A stretch of DNA of 64,000 nucleotides from the NCBI GenBank assembly GCA_030848705.1, contig CM061242.1, positions 64,925,064 to 64,989,063 on the forward strand. Reading direction: 5' to 3'. A program made the position numbers and the translations under genes. Every line of letters begins with the position of its first letter. Position 1 is the stretch's first letter. The notes beneath the pieces are model-generated. The model was given only the letters and a program-made list of their open reading frames with translations, did not search any database and was not told the DNA's origin. This document shows positions 12,775 through 23,220 of this stretch, one piece after another. Origin of the DNA: Heracleum sosnowskyi (Eukaryota > Streptophyta > Magnoliopsida > Apiales > Apiaceae).

Positions 12775-13967
12775 TCCTAAATAAATTACAAAAAGAATAA
12801 TAAAAAATATATATATGCATATATATACAAAGAAGGGTTAAAAATACTCCCCTAATGCCTTGCATGAAGTGACGCTGAAAATTGTGTTAAAGTTTCCCTC
12901 CATTGTGCTGAAATTTGAGGTCCACCATTTGCTTATAAGAAAACAAAGCACAATATAACACATTGATTGAGTTGGTGGAGTGGTTGGAGGGTTCCCATGA
13001 GAAACCTTGGTGCTTGCTTTCTTTAGCTGATATCCGTAGTTTAGGCATTAATGTAACAGACACATTTCCATTTCCTAAAGCCACGCCCCTACCGCCAACA
13101 TCGGATTTTCCTTGAAGCCTTCAAAGATCGGATTCAATCGATTATTCGCATTTAACTTGAACACTGAGTCCTATTTATATAGAAAGATTCTATCTTAACT
13201 GGCTCGTGAGCCACTCCCTAAAGAAGAAGTGCTATTTCACTGGGGTTCAAACCCCTTGTCCAACATTTCTGAAATATTTTTGCAACAGAAGCCAACCAAT
13301 CAGCTGACCAAGCGACAGGTGGAAGCTGACTGGATCCATGTTGGCGACCAAATGGCAGATGACATGGCTACTGATGTGTTGACACTTGGACTGCTGATGT
13401 GGTCAGGCAGGGACGCTGATGGGGCTGCAAGGTGGCAGGTGTTGTGGCAGATTGGTGCTGTGCTGGAGCTAATTGTGTTACTGGGTTGGGCTAGAGTAAT
13501 GGGCTGAAGTGTATCAGGCCCACAAATGAGTTGACTTATTGTAAAATTCACTTAAATATAACAGAAAGGTGTGCACCGTGGGTTGCAATTCTGCACCGTG
13601 GGCAGAGTGTATCTCAAAAAATTGAGAACAGAGATTCTCGCACTGCAGGTAGTACACGCGCACCGTCAATATTAGAAATTTCAGTGCCTTTTCTTTTCCA
13701 ACCAATATTTTTTTTCTTCCCAACACATCACTCCAAAAATTCAAAAGAATTCCAGAAATCTGTGAAATTATTGTTAATCCTGAAACACTTCGCACAAAAT
13801 TATCAAGGCACCTTGTGGGAGTAAAAAAAAAATCTAAACTAAAAAAAATACAAAAATAATGAAAAAAAAAATATGGAATAAAATTTTACTAACCTTACAA
13901 CAATCGTGGGTTGCCTCCCAAGAAGCGCTGTCGTTAACGTCATTTCGCCGGACGTTTCTGAATCATC
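12380..13967. other. Athila non-coding internal region (part 2)
   Basis: This part lies between gag-pro and the solo LTR. It holds an (AAT)n microsatellite near 12743-12772, (AT)n tracts near 12808-12830, and a third polypurine-like TCCCCACACT at 12711-12720. A more GC-rich stretch at about 13300-13510 is open on both strands without a recognisable domain. On the minus strand, at about 13905-13955 just after the gag-pro stop, is GGGAGGCAACCCA, a sequence I associate with the end of coding in plant Athila/Tat elements. Confidence 0.5.
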
Positions 13968-15458
13968 TCATGGCGGCTTCAAGAGAATAATAAAATTGCC
14001 CTTATCAGAAGGACGACTCACAAAATGTTTAGCTGCCACCTTGGTTACTTCCAACATATTTTTCTTTTCCATCTTCACACAGATTCTTCCATCCATCGGG
14101 TTTTTATCTTTCTTTCTCTTTCTAACACCTCTAAGGTGTTTATCCCCCTCAGTCAATTGAAAAATATGCTCTTCTACCTCATCATCTACGTTCCACCTTC
14201 TCAAAACATTGTCATGACAAACTTCGAAAAGAACTAGTTCATCATTCAGAAGTACATACTTCAAATGTGATGGAAGTTTTCCGATCTTTACATTCGAAAG
14301 ATCTTGAAAAAGAGGTTTTTCAGCCTTGGATTGTTCAAGCATCTTAGATGATTCAAATTTTTTTACAGATTTTCGAATACTAGGCAATGCATTCAATTCA
14401 CTTGCAACTTCTTGGATTGGTAACTCGAGATGATCATTAGTGTTATGCTCAATCAAGTGCATATTAGTTTCATCATCAAGAGATCTCACAAAAAAACACT
14501 TTTCTTGTTCATCTGAAAATTTCATTGTAGAAAACACATTAAAAGTTACCTGATCATCATGCACACGCATAGTCAGCTCCCCCTTTTGCACATCAATAAA
14601 GGTCCTTCCCGTGGCTAAGAATGGTCTACCAAATAGCAGAGGGATTTCCTCGTCTTCCTCCATATCAAGCACAATAAAATCCGCAGGAAATATGAATTTA
14701 TCAACCTTCACAAGAACATCTTCCACTATTCCCCTTGGATATGCATATGATCTGTCTGCAAGTTGTAACCTAACCGATGTAGGCTTTACCTCTCCAACTC
14801 CAAGCTTCATAAAAATGGACAGAGGCATTAAATTAACGCTGACTCCCAAATCACATAGAGCTCTCCCAAAATTTTGTGTACCAATAGTGCACGGAATAGT
14901 GAAACTCCCAGGATCCTTGAGCTTTGGAGGTAACTTTTTCTGCAAAATAGCACTACATTCTTCAGTCAATGCCACTGTTTCAAATTCTTCCAACTTTCTC
15001 TTTCTCGAAAGAATGTCCTTCATAAACTTGACATAGTTTGGCATCTGCTCCAATGCCTCAACAAAAGGAATATTGATAGAAAGTTTCTTGAAGACATCCA
15101 TAAATTTCTGAAATTGCTTGTCTTGCTTTTTCTTTTGTAATCGCTGAGGATAAGGAGGAGGCGGATAAACAGGGTTCTTCGGTGTTGGTGCTTTAACTTG
15201 ATGTTGATGTTGGACTTTAGTGGACTCTTCACGTGCCAACTTTTGAGGCTCTTCAATAGACTCAGATTCTCTTACAACCTCTTCATGAGCTTTCTTTGTG
15301 TTCCCCTCAATCTCTTTACCACTCCTCAAAGTTATTGCTTTGTAGTACTCCTTTCTATCATTCTTTGGATTTGGCTCTGTATCACTAGGCAATGAACCTT
15401 GAGGACGATTATTCAATGCACTAGCTAACTGCCCCAACTGCATCTCTAAAGCTCTCAT
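13968..15458 (-). pseudogene. Athila gag C-terminus and aspartic protease
   Basis: This 496-aa open stretch starts with the Gag/protease linker, then a basic and proline-rich region. A retroviral-type aspartic protease follows at residues about 185-310, with the catalytic motif ALCDLG and downstream PLLFGRPFLAT. The tail has a KPLFQDL...LPSHLKY stretch that normally leads into RT in this group, but RT never begins and the ORF stops. It belongs with the gag frame 15455-16426; the two are separated by a one-base frameshift near 15466. What the last 100 residues do is unclear. Confidence 0.85.
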
Positions 15459-16735
15459 AGATGCACTTGGCTTTGAATCACATCATCTGTTTTCTGCATG
15501 TATTGGAGAAGAAGATCTTCAGTTGTTGTCTTCTTCTCAATCTCTTGCGACCTTGGTTGTTGTTGAAAACCTAGAGGTGCATTAGATTTGTATGGCATGT
15601 TTGAGCTTGCGTTGTTGTTCCATGCAAAGTTGGGATGATTTCTCCAACCAGGATTGTAAGTATTAGAATACGTATTGTTTCCCTGGTTACTTGAATTCCC
15701 CACATAGTTCACCGTATTAGACTGTGATGCATCATGATAAATCAATGGACATTGCTGAGTTGGATGCCCTTCCCCACACGTATCATAAAATACATGAACA
15801 TTCTGAACTTGCTGAACAGGATGAACTGGTTGATGTCTATCCACTGATAAAGACTCAAGCTTTTTATTTAAAACTTCAAACTGAGATACCATCTGAGCGG
15901 AGAACGATGTGAATGGATCAACTTCATACAAACCAGCTACTTTCTTGGAACTTGTTCTTTCATAGGTCCTGCAATTATTTGAATTAATATCCTCAAGAAT
16001 CTCAAAAGCATCTTCAGGATACTGGTTGATCAATGAAGCCCTAGCAGCTCCATCAACTTGAGTAGCACACTGCAATGTTAGCCCATTATAGAATGTGTGA
16101 ATCTTTTGCTGATCAGATAGTCCATGATGTGGACACTTCCTCAAAAGATCTTTGAACCTCTCATAAGCTTCATAAAGAGACTTCATATCAAACTGCTGAA
16201 AATTCTGAATTTCTTTGATCAAACGCTCTGTCTTTGCTGGAGAGAAGTACTTGTGTAGAAATTTCTCAACAAGTTGGTTCCATGTAGTGATAGAATTGAC
16301 TGGCATAGAATCCAACCATTCTCTCGCTCTTCCATCCAAAGAACGACTAAATAGTCTTAGTCTGATGGTCTCTTCGGAAACACCATTAACCTTGAAATTA
16401 TCAACAATATCAAGAAAATTCCTCAAGTGAGCATTAGGATCTTCAGCAGAAAGACCATGAAATTTGTTGTCCCTGATAGCCTACATTGTAGCTGAATCAA
16501 CATGAAAGTTATTTGCAGCAATAGCTAGCCTTGAAATACTAGAATGAATGCCATCGAAAGAAGGCATTATGTACTCCTTCACCCGCAAGCGCCTCGCAGC
16601 AGGAACTTCATTCACATTATCACCCATTGTACCGAATTGGGTTCTAGCTTCCCTGACTTGCTTTCGAATTTGTTTCACAGTTCTCTCAATCTCCAAATCA
16701 AGTGGAAGAAGTGAAGATGAGTCACGTCTACGCAT
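15455..16735 (-). pseudogene. gag: Athila gag, broken
   Basis: Gag-like protein with the Retrotrans_gag region (residues with RLRLFSRSLDGRAREWL and the later SLYEAYERFKDLLRKCPHHG), which forms the particle shell. A TAG near 16482 separates the first 84 codons (start 16735) from the rest, and a frameshift near 15466 separates it from the protease. The zinc knuckle reads YDTCGEGHPTQQC: the first cysteine of CCHC is tyrosine. The start follows the tRNA-Asp primer site by about 100 bp. Confidence 0.87.
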
Positions 16736-16838
16736 ACAAAATCAAGCCCCTACAAAACTTGAACAAAAGAACAAGTAATACTCGATCTCAAAGTACTGAA
16801 TAGTGCAATGATATTAACAAATAAATACTTAAAATTAG

Positions 16839-16856
16839 TCCCCGGCAGCGGCGCCA
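16839..16856 (-). promoter_or_regulatory. Athila primer-binding site (tRNA-Asp)
   Basis: Minus strand TGGCGCCGCTGCCGGGGA, complementary to the plant tRNA-Asp 3' end with one mismatch, six bases inside the 5' LTR. Confidence 0.85.
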
Positions 16857-16862
16857 AAAACT

Positions 16863-18159
16863 TATTGTCGGTTTTACAACCTTAACGCAAGAGCACGTAT
16901 CGCAACAAGTAGTAAATAAGTTTGTTCCCACAAGGACTACAAATAAGTTGTTAAATACCACTTACTATCTTTCTTTCAATTCAAGTCTAATAAAAATCAA
17001 GTAAAGTTTTTATTAAATTACCACTAACAATTAAGCTAACACAATATCGAATAATAAATTCCAAGAGAATGAAAACTAGGCCTTAACTTCATCTAATGTC
17101 CTTTAACAAGCTTCTTCTTTAACCTCTATTCTCGTGGTCTAATTGCTAGTCTAAGGCTATCAAGTACGCACAAGGACCTTCCGAATCTCAAGTGACTCTA
17201 ATTTATGAATTAACTCCCATATTCCTATGTAGAATTTAAATCCATAAACAGCATTAAGTTTCGCCTTAATTGGACTACCTAGGGTGTTTAGGTATATTCC
17301 TATCCTAACCACAAATTAATATAAATATTAATCCTAGGTTATATTGATTGGGTCTTAACTTAGGGTTTCTTTTCCAAGTCCACCTAAATTACTGATTCAA
17401 TCTCAAGGGTGATCAATCTTTGAGAAGCATTACACGCAAACCAATATAAACAATCAATATGACCACAAAAATAGAGAATTAAAGAATACAACTTATGTAT
17501 TAACAAAAGAATCCATTAAAGGCCTAGAGAGAAAATTAGTTCATCATCTCAAAAGAAACCAATACACAAGAGTATGTAAACATGATGGAAAATAAGGAGA
17601 AAAGATGAAATCTGTAATCGCAGCAATCTCCAAAGCTTTTTCCCTCTTGAGCGCAGCCTCTCTTTTTCTCTCTCAGATGTATTTAATAATACCTAATTAT
17701 ATCTGATGTATGTATATGTGTCTAATAAAAGTATTTTAATACTTTTAGGAAAATACAATATGTTTCCTAAACTGATTATGCTTTTCCAAGGAAATTCGTA
17801 ACTGACTGTTCCTCAGTAATTCCGGCCCGTTCCAGTTGTAATTTGATATCTGCACCACTTTAGAATGAAAGAGAATTCTTTTATCATCGCGTGGGCTGTT
17901 AAATCGTCCAATTCTGACTTTTGGAACTCCAGATATGGCCCAAACAGTGATGTACTTGCGTGCAGCCCAACAAATCCGAATTTCCTTCTAATAAATCTCC
18001 AAATTAAGCTATTTATTCTCCAATCCTTCCAAGTTTAGGATTCCTTGCTTCCTACAATAAAACATCAGAATTTATTTAATAAAAGTCCAATTAAATGCAA
18101 AATATAATAAATATGAGGAATAAAATCATATAAAATATATATAAATATATACTCTATCA
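16863..18159 (-). repeat. Athila 5' LTR (right copy)
   Basis: 1297 bp, ends in CTCTATCA, collinear with 4919-6215. It differs at roughly 25 single positions by eye. Confidence 0.9.
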
Positions 18160-18164
18160 ATCCT
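18160..18164. repeat. Athila target-site duplication, right copy (ATCCT)
   Basis: Matches 4914-4918. Confidence 0.75.
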
Positions 18165-18470
18165 CTTTCTTCTCTCAAGCTCTCGTTCGAGATCCTCAAC
18201 GTCATCATCATCTTCATCCTCATCGTCTTCATCCTCTTCATCATTAACAATGATGAGATTGTCAAGAGGATTCCATCCAGGGTTTGCTTGATGGAAGTTA
18301 TGAAGAAGCACATCAGCCATTGCATTCACAAAGGCCTCATGTTCCTGAGGATCAGGAACAGGTTGTGGTTCTTCATGCTCTGCGATTTCATCAAGAGTCT
18401 CCTGCATCTCTTGCCAAATTAAATCAATGTCTTCAACTGGTAAGTTGTTTGGTTGATGGTTAGCAGCCAT
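18165..18470 (-). pseudogene. Antisense ORF of Copia A, 5' part
   Basis: Reading on the minus strand from an ATG at 18470-18468 (context CCATGGC), an acidic protein begins MAANHQPNNLP. It has a long Asp/Glu run near residues 76-92 followed by a basic ERELERRKR stretch, and stops being continuous at the Athila insertion; the frame resumes at 4913. An upstream ATG at 18566 is in the same frame, but the 18470 start mirrors the ATGGC start of the Copia B equivalent (37945). A TATAAAAG box lies about 105 bp upstream. The ORF runs opposite to the element's own genes. Function unknown; there is no zinc finger, signal peptide or membrane segment. Confidence 0.6.
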
Positions 18471-18732
18471 GGAGAAAAGTAGAATATGAAAGGTTTGTGT
18501 AAGTTTTTTTTTCTCTGTGGAAAGGGTTTTGTATTTTTGATGACAAATGAAAATACTGTTTAACATTCTCTTTTCTTTTATAGAGATTATCTGTTAAAGT
18601 TTGCAGGTCATTTGCTCATTTTCGAGGCGACGGTTCGGTTTTCAATAACTATTTTGCCTTGTTAACTGGTAAGAATATTTTCAGTGGGTTCTACATCATT
18701 AATTTGGTGATTTAAAAAAAAAAGCATTTTTC
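18471..18732. promoter_or_regulatory. Intergenic region between divergent ORFs, with TATA box for the antisense ORF (Copia A)
   Basis: On the minus strand TATAAAAG is at 18582-18575, about 105 bp before the antisense ATG. The leader is rich in C, T and A. The plus-strand side leads to the decayed extra ORF. Confidence 0.5.
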
Positions 18733-21700
18733 ATGGTTATTGAAATAAATTTTATTTTCACTTCATATCCGAATTTTTTTTTTAATCCTGATAGAGCAAA
18801 TGGTTTTATTGGCAATGCTTTTATTCCTGATGAGGTTAGGTTTTTCTTACATCAGAAAATGCCTACTTGTTATGGATTACCTTCTAATGCTATGGGGCAA
18901 GGCCAATCACACCTTGTTCCTGACTTCAGCATGCCACCTAAACAGTCTAAACAGTTCACAGCCACCTCTACTGTCTCTCAAAAGACTTTAGTTGTAAAAT
19001 CAAAGGAATCGGCTAGAACTGATGTGTCTGGAAGACAATCAGGTTCAAAGGATTTTTCCTCTACCCCACTCACTAAAAAGAAGAAACAAGGGGGTGTACA
19101 AGGGGTCCTGGTTCAGAAGAAAGCTGAGAAGGTGACTGAGGCTGTTTCTGTGAAGAGAAAATTGGTATTAAGGGATGAAACTGATTCTGAAGATGACATG
19201 CCAATTTCCTCTAAATTTAAGATAATCAAGGAAGTTGCTGATACTGCTACTGAAGCTGTGGCACCTTCAGCAAAGCCACAGAAGAAAAGGACATTATCGA
19301 AAAGCAGGTATCATATTCCTTTGAAGGTGCAAATGAAGGATACTGATATTCAGACATCAAATCCTGATGAGCCATCTACTCCTGATGCTCTAGCAAATCC
19401 TGATGTTGGTATTCCTGATGCACAAACAAAAGTTGTCTCTATTTCAGACTCTCCAGCCAAATCCTCTCCCTCTACAAGACATGTTGATATTTCATGGGAG
19501 AAGTATGGTGCTGCTGCTTCCAATCTTGGGTTTCTACATCCATTGGAGAAGAAAAGGAATGCAGCAGAGATAGTTTTCAAGAGACAAAAGAAACTGAAAG
19601 GATCAAGCCCATAAGAACCTGAATCTCAAAGTGATTCAGCAGCTCAAACTGAAGATCCTGCCACACAAGAACCACTCAATCAAAGTTTGGGTGAAGGCTT
19701 AGCTATTGGAATGGTCCCACAAGAACCATTTTCTCAAAGGGAGAGTGAAGACATCAACATTCCAGCCACACAAGAACCATCTTCTCAAAGTGAAGATGCA
19801 GGCAAAGCTACAACTTCTAGTGAAAGATTGGTCAAGGACACTGTCAATGAGGGAAGCACACAAGAACCTCCAACTCAAAGTGTTGAAGCAGCTTCAGAAC
19901 CTCTACACAAGAACCATTGGTAACATATACTGATGCAAGCTTATCAAATCCTGACGGTGTTCATCCTGATAATAGTGGTGCTCCTGATGCTGAGCCAATT
20001 CTTATACAGCCACTAAGATCACGACCAATGAACCATCCTATCACAGATTCACAGGATAAACTGAAAGGTATTTCTATTTCTGATCCTGATGTTACTCATG
20101 ATACTGATGGTGATGATTCTGATGATTCTGATGATAGTGATGATGATGATAATGAAGAGAAGGATCAGCTTGCCAGAGTTATTAAATCTAGTCTTGGAAC
20201 TAACTTTGGTTCATCAAGCACATTCATGGCTGGCAAGGCTAATACTGGAAAGGACTTAAGACAAGACTTTTCTGTTCCTTCTGAGATTGATCCTGCTGAG
20301 CAGCTAAAAATGCATCAATGGGAAAATGACTGGTATAGATCTGATGAATCTGTAAGCTATCCCTATGCATTGGATCATGCTTATAATGCTGCTAAGTTGA
20401 TTCAGAATGAAGATTTGAAGAATCATTTGAAGGCTACTACTTTGTTATCCAAAAGCCTGAAACATGAAATAGATTCTGTCAAAGATTCTACTGACGAAGT
20501 GAGGACTGATATTTCTCAAAGCTTTACAAATGTGCCTACTGCTCTTCAACTCCGGGTAGTGGAATCCCAAATTAAGTCAATCATTACTAAACAGTCTTCA
20601 ATCAACAACATGATTGATTCTCCTGATACAAAGGTAACTGACATTCAAACCTCTCTTGCCTTAATTTTGAATATATTGTCAAATACTGATGTCAAAAAGG
20701 GGGAGAAGGTAAGTCAGACAAAATGTAGACCTGATCTAGTATTGAGAAATAATTATGATGATACTGGAAATGATGGTGGTGACAAGATTCTACAAGGAGA
20801 AACCTCTGATGCTGATGCTGCTGTTTTAAAGACAATTCAAACTTCTCAAAGTCAAACAACGCAGTCAACTCATGTTTCTGATTCTGGAGTTAAGACAGTA
20901 AGAACATTGGTGCAAACTCAGATCCTGACGGAAGAACAAATCCTGACAGGTGATCAAATCCTGATGCCTGGTCATGAACAAACTCTTGCTACAATTCCTG
21001 AAGGTGATGAAGATGTGATTATTGATAATCCTGAAGATGCATCAAATCTATTCCAGAAGTTTACTACTAAAGATGGTAGAATTGTTACTCTCTATCACAC
21101 TGATAAAAGAGTTCAACAATTATTTGCAAGAAAAGCACTCTCTACAGCAAGTGAAGAATATCCTGATCTCTCACATGAATAATTCTTAAGACAACAGAGA
21201 GAAATGATGGAAAGCTTTAATAACCCTGCTCCTGCTAGAGGAAGAGGAGGCAGAGGTAGGAGAGGTGCTAGAAGAAGTAGAATAAGTTCTTCAACTCAAA
21301 CAGTGCCTAGATAGACAAGGTCTAGAGGTTTATTAATTGAAGAAATTCCTGAAACTTCACAAAATCTAATAGATCCTATTATCAAGGATATCATTGAGAA
21401 GGAAGACAAGGAATTTATTGAAGAAGAACCTGAATTGAGAAGAAGACCAAGACAATTAATCCTGATATTGTTCCTGACAATGTTCAAGATCCTGATGAAT
21501 CTGAAATTCTGCAAGAGATTGATTTGTTAATCTTATCTATTGTGGTTGATTATCACAACAAGGAAGTGGATGAAGAAGAAGAAGCCAGAAGAAGAGAAAT
21601 CACAAGAAGAACAAATACAGATTTCAATCTCTATGTACATAGGCTTAAACTCTCAAACAGAAGATTGTGGAGAAATCCAAGTAGACGAGAGTCTTTACTA

Positions 21701-22573
21701 GAAAGAAGCTATGCTTTTGAAAAAGAGAAAGATAAGAAGTGGAAACACATAAGTACAGTGAGGTGTAACACACCTATCAATTTTCAGAATGGAGGAATTA
21801 TAACAAGTGCTTCAAGTGTTGTTGATTTGTCTGATATGGTTAGATCAAAAGCACTCTGGCTACGAATGTTTTCAAATCTGAAGCAATTGTCAAGTAATTC
21901 AAGAGGAGGTATTGGACACATAGATGCTGAATATCTGAATATGTCATATGTTGATCCTTACTCCTTGACTAAAATTGGAGGTACTTTAACTTCTGAAGAC
22001 CTGAACAATTTATTAGTTGTTGATATAGTTATAGATTGTCATGATGGTATTGAAAAGAAAGAAAAGCTTCTGTACTTCATGAAAGATGGTAGTGTGAAGA
22101 TTCTGTCCATTCAAGATCTGCTGATGAAAACTACACAGGATCTGGAATATGTTCATTATCTGTTAAGATGGAAGAATAAAGTGTGCAAAGTGTGAAGTGA
22201 CATGGTTTTGTCAACAATAAGAAGAAGACTGGATGGAAACAGAAATTTCAATGGTAATTATACTCCCATGTACTTAAATCAAAGAGGTCAAGATGTGGAA
22301 ATGCAAAGAGGCACTGCTGTTATAGAAGTGACTTTTGGCATAACTCAACTTACTCTCAATCCTGATGGGAAGGAAATTGCTTATATTTTGCTTGAAGAGC
22401 ACAGTTTACAAAGAAGCTCCATACAAAATCTCAGAGCAGCTATCTACCAGATTAATGAGGAAGATGAAGAACTCAGAAATCTTAAGGAAAGACTGATTCA
22501 AATTCTTGAAGAAAAAGAAGAAAATTTGTTATCCAACTTCTTGAAGATGAATCTGTTCTATCAAAGAATTTAA
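18733..22573 (+). pseudogene. Copia A additional ORF downstream of pol, decayed and N-terminally truncated
   Basis: A series of open stretches (18733-19614, 19615-19923, 19917-21182, then to 22195 and 22573) forms one protein broken by stops near 19612, 21180, 21312 and 22193 and frameshifts near 19905 and 21450. It matches the Copia B extra ORF (33715-37407) in its middle (NTDVKKGEKV against SDDVKKGENV) and in its C-terminal domain (LLYFMKDGSV, LRAAIYQI). The N-terminal domain of about 240 residues seen in B and C is missing. Features include repeated QEP..QS units at 19660-19890, many NPD tripeptides, an Asp-rich run near 20110-20150, and an Arg/Gly-rich stretch near 21235-21280 like an RNA-binding RGG box. 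No membrane segment is seen. Confidence 0.75.
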
Positions 22574-22668
22574 ACAGATAAGTTGCTGCTGATATTTGTA
22601 CATTTTGTAAATATGTTTTTGACATCATTGAATCTTAGGAATCTATACTTTATTTCACAAAGTATAAG

Positions 22669-22680
22669 ATTGGGGGAGAT
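22669..22680 (+). promoter_or_regulatory. Copia A polypurine tract
   Basis: ATTGGGGGAGAT directly before the TGTTAG start of the 3' LTR. Copia B has nearly the same tract. Confidence 0.85.
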
Positions 22681-23220
22681 TGTTAGATCAGGATTCAATG
22701 ATCGTCATGATCTAGACTCAACTGATTAGGATTGCTGACATCATCAGTAATGCATAGTCATCAGGATAGCATGATCGTCAGGATCAGGATAAATATCAGG
22801 ACTGGGATCAGGATTGATCATCAGGACTGGAAGCTGATCAGGATTCCTACTTCGAGTTATATTTGGAGTCTAGTTAAATAAGGAAGATTATTCTGTCGGT
22901 TCCTGGTCTGTAGGAATGCAGCTATCAATTTAGGATATGTTTCAATCTTTGTTATTGATTAGGACTTATCATGTAATTGATAGAGAAGCTATGTAGTATA
23001 TAAACACAGTTTAGGTTTCGATTTATGTGGTGAACATACCAATAGCATACACGAGTATCTTTGTAACCTAACAGCTCTCAAGAACATCAGAATTTCTTGA
23101 GAGAGTTTTGTAACAGTTTTATATCAGAATTAATAAAGCTGTTATTATTCTTTCATATTTGTGATATATACTTTGATAAGTCGAGAATCTTATACAATTG
23201 TATTCAACCCCCCTTCTACA
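22681..23220 (+). repeat. Copia A 3' LTR, 540 bp
   Basis: Begins TGTTAGATCAGG and ends CCTTCTACA. It contains a TATA box (TATATAAA at 22997-23004) and a poly(A) signal (AATAAA at 23132-23137). The first part (22687-22847) holds at least five copies of ATCAGGAT. The partner LTR is outside the window, so the right end and a candidate TSD (ATTGT, 23221-23225) are unconfirmed. Confidence 0.85.

Larger units (their letters stand above)
4919..18159 (-). mobile_element. Athila-type Ty3/gypsy element without RT or integrase, minus strand
   Basis: Two 1297-bp LTRs (4919-6215 and 16863-18159) flank an internal region that itself carries a 4.8-kb solo LTR at 7589-12374. The primer site (16839-16856) matches the 3' end of plant tRNA-Asp except one base, which is typical of the Athila group. 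Only gag and protease are present (13968-16735). No RT, RNase H or integrase motif remains in the other roughly 3 kb, so the element is non-autonomous or internally deleted. The LTRs differ at about 25 positions by eye (near 2%), so it is not recent. It lies inside Copia A and disrupts that element's antisense ORF. Confidence 0.88.
1..23220 (+). mobile_element. Copia A: SIRE-like Ty1/copia element, 5' end off the window, split by an Athila insertion
   Basis: In order the sequence shows the C-terminal part of Gag, protease, integrase, RT and RNase H (to 4283), an interrupted antisense ORF, an additional ORF (18733-22573), a polypurine tract and a 540-bp 3' LTR (22681-23220). The 5' LTR and most of gag lie upstream of base 1. 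The block 4919-18164 is a later Athila insertion plus one TSD copy. The long Gag with coiled coil, the D-S-G-C protease motif and the ORF downstream of pol fit the SIRE/Maximus lineage; that lineage call rests on recognised motifs, not a tree. Several frameshifts and stops show the copy is dead. Confidence 0.88.

Noticed and set aside
13229..13551. Overlapping ORFs on both strands (92 and 83 codons)
   Set aside because: They sit in a GC-richer non-coding part of the Athila interior; open frames on both strands and no domain make a gene unlikely.
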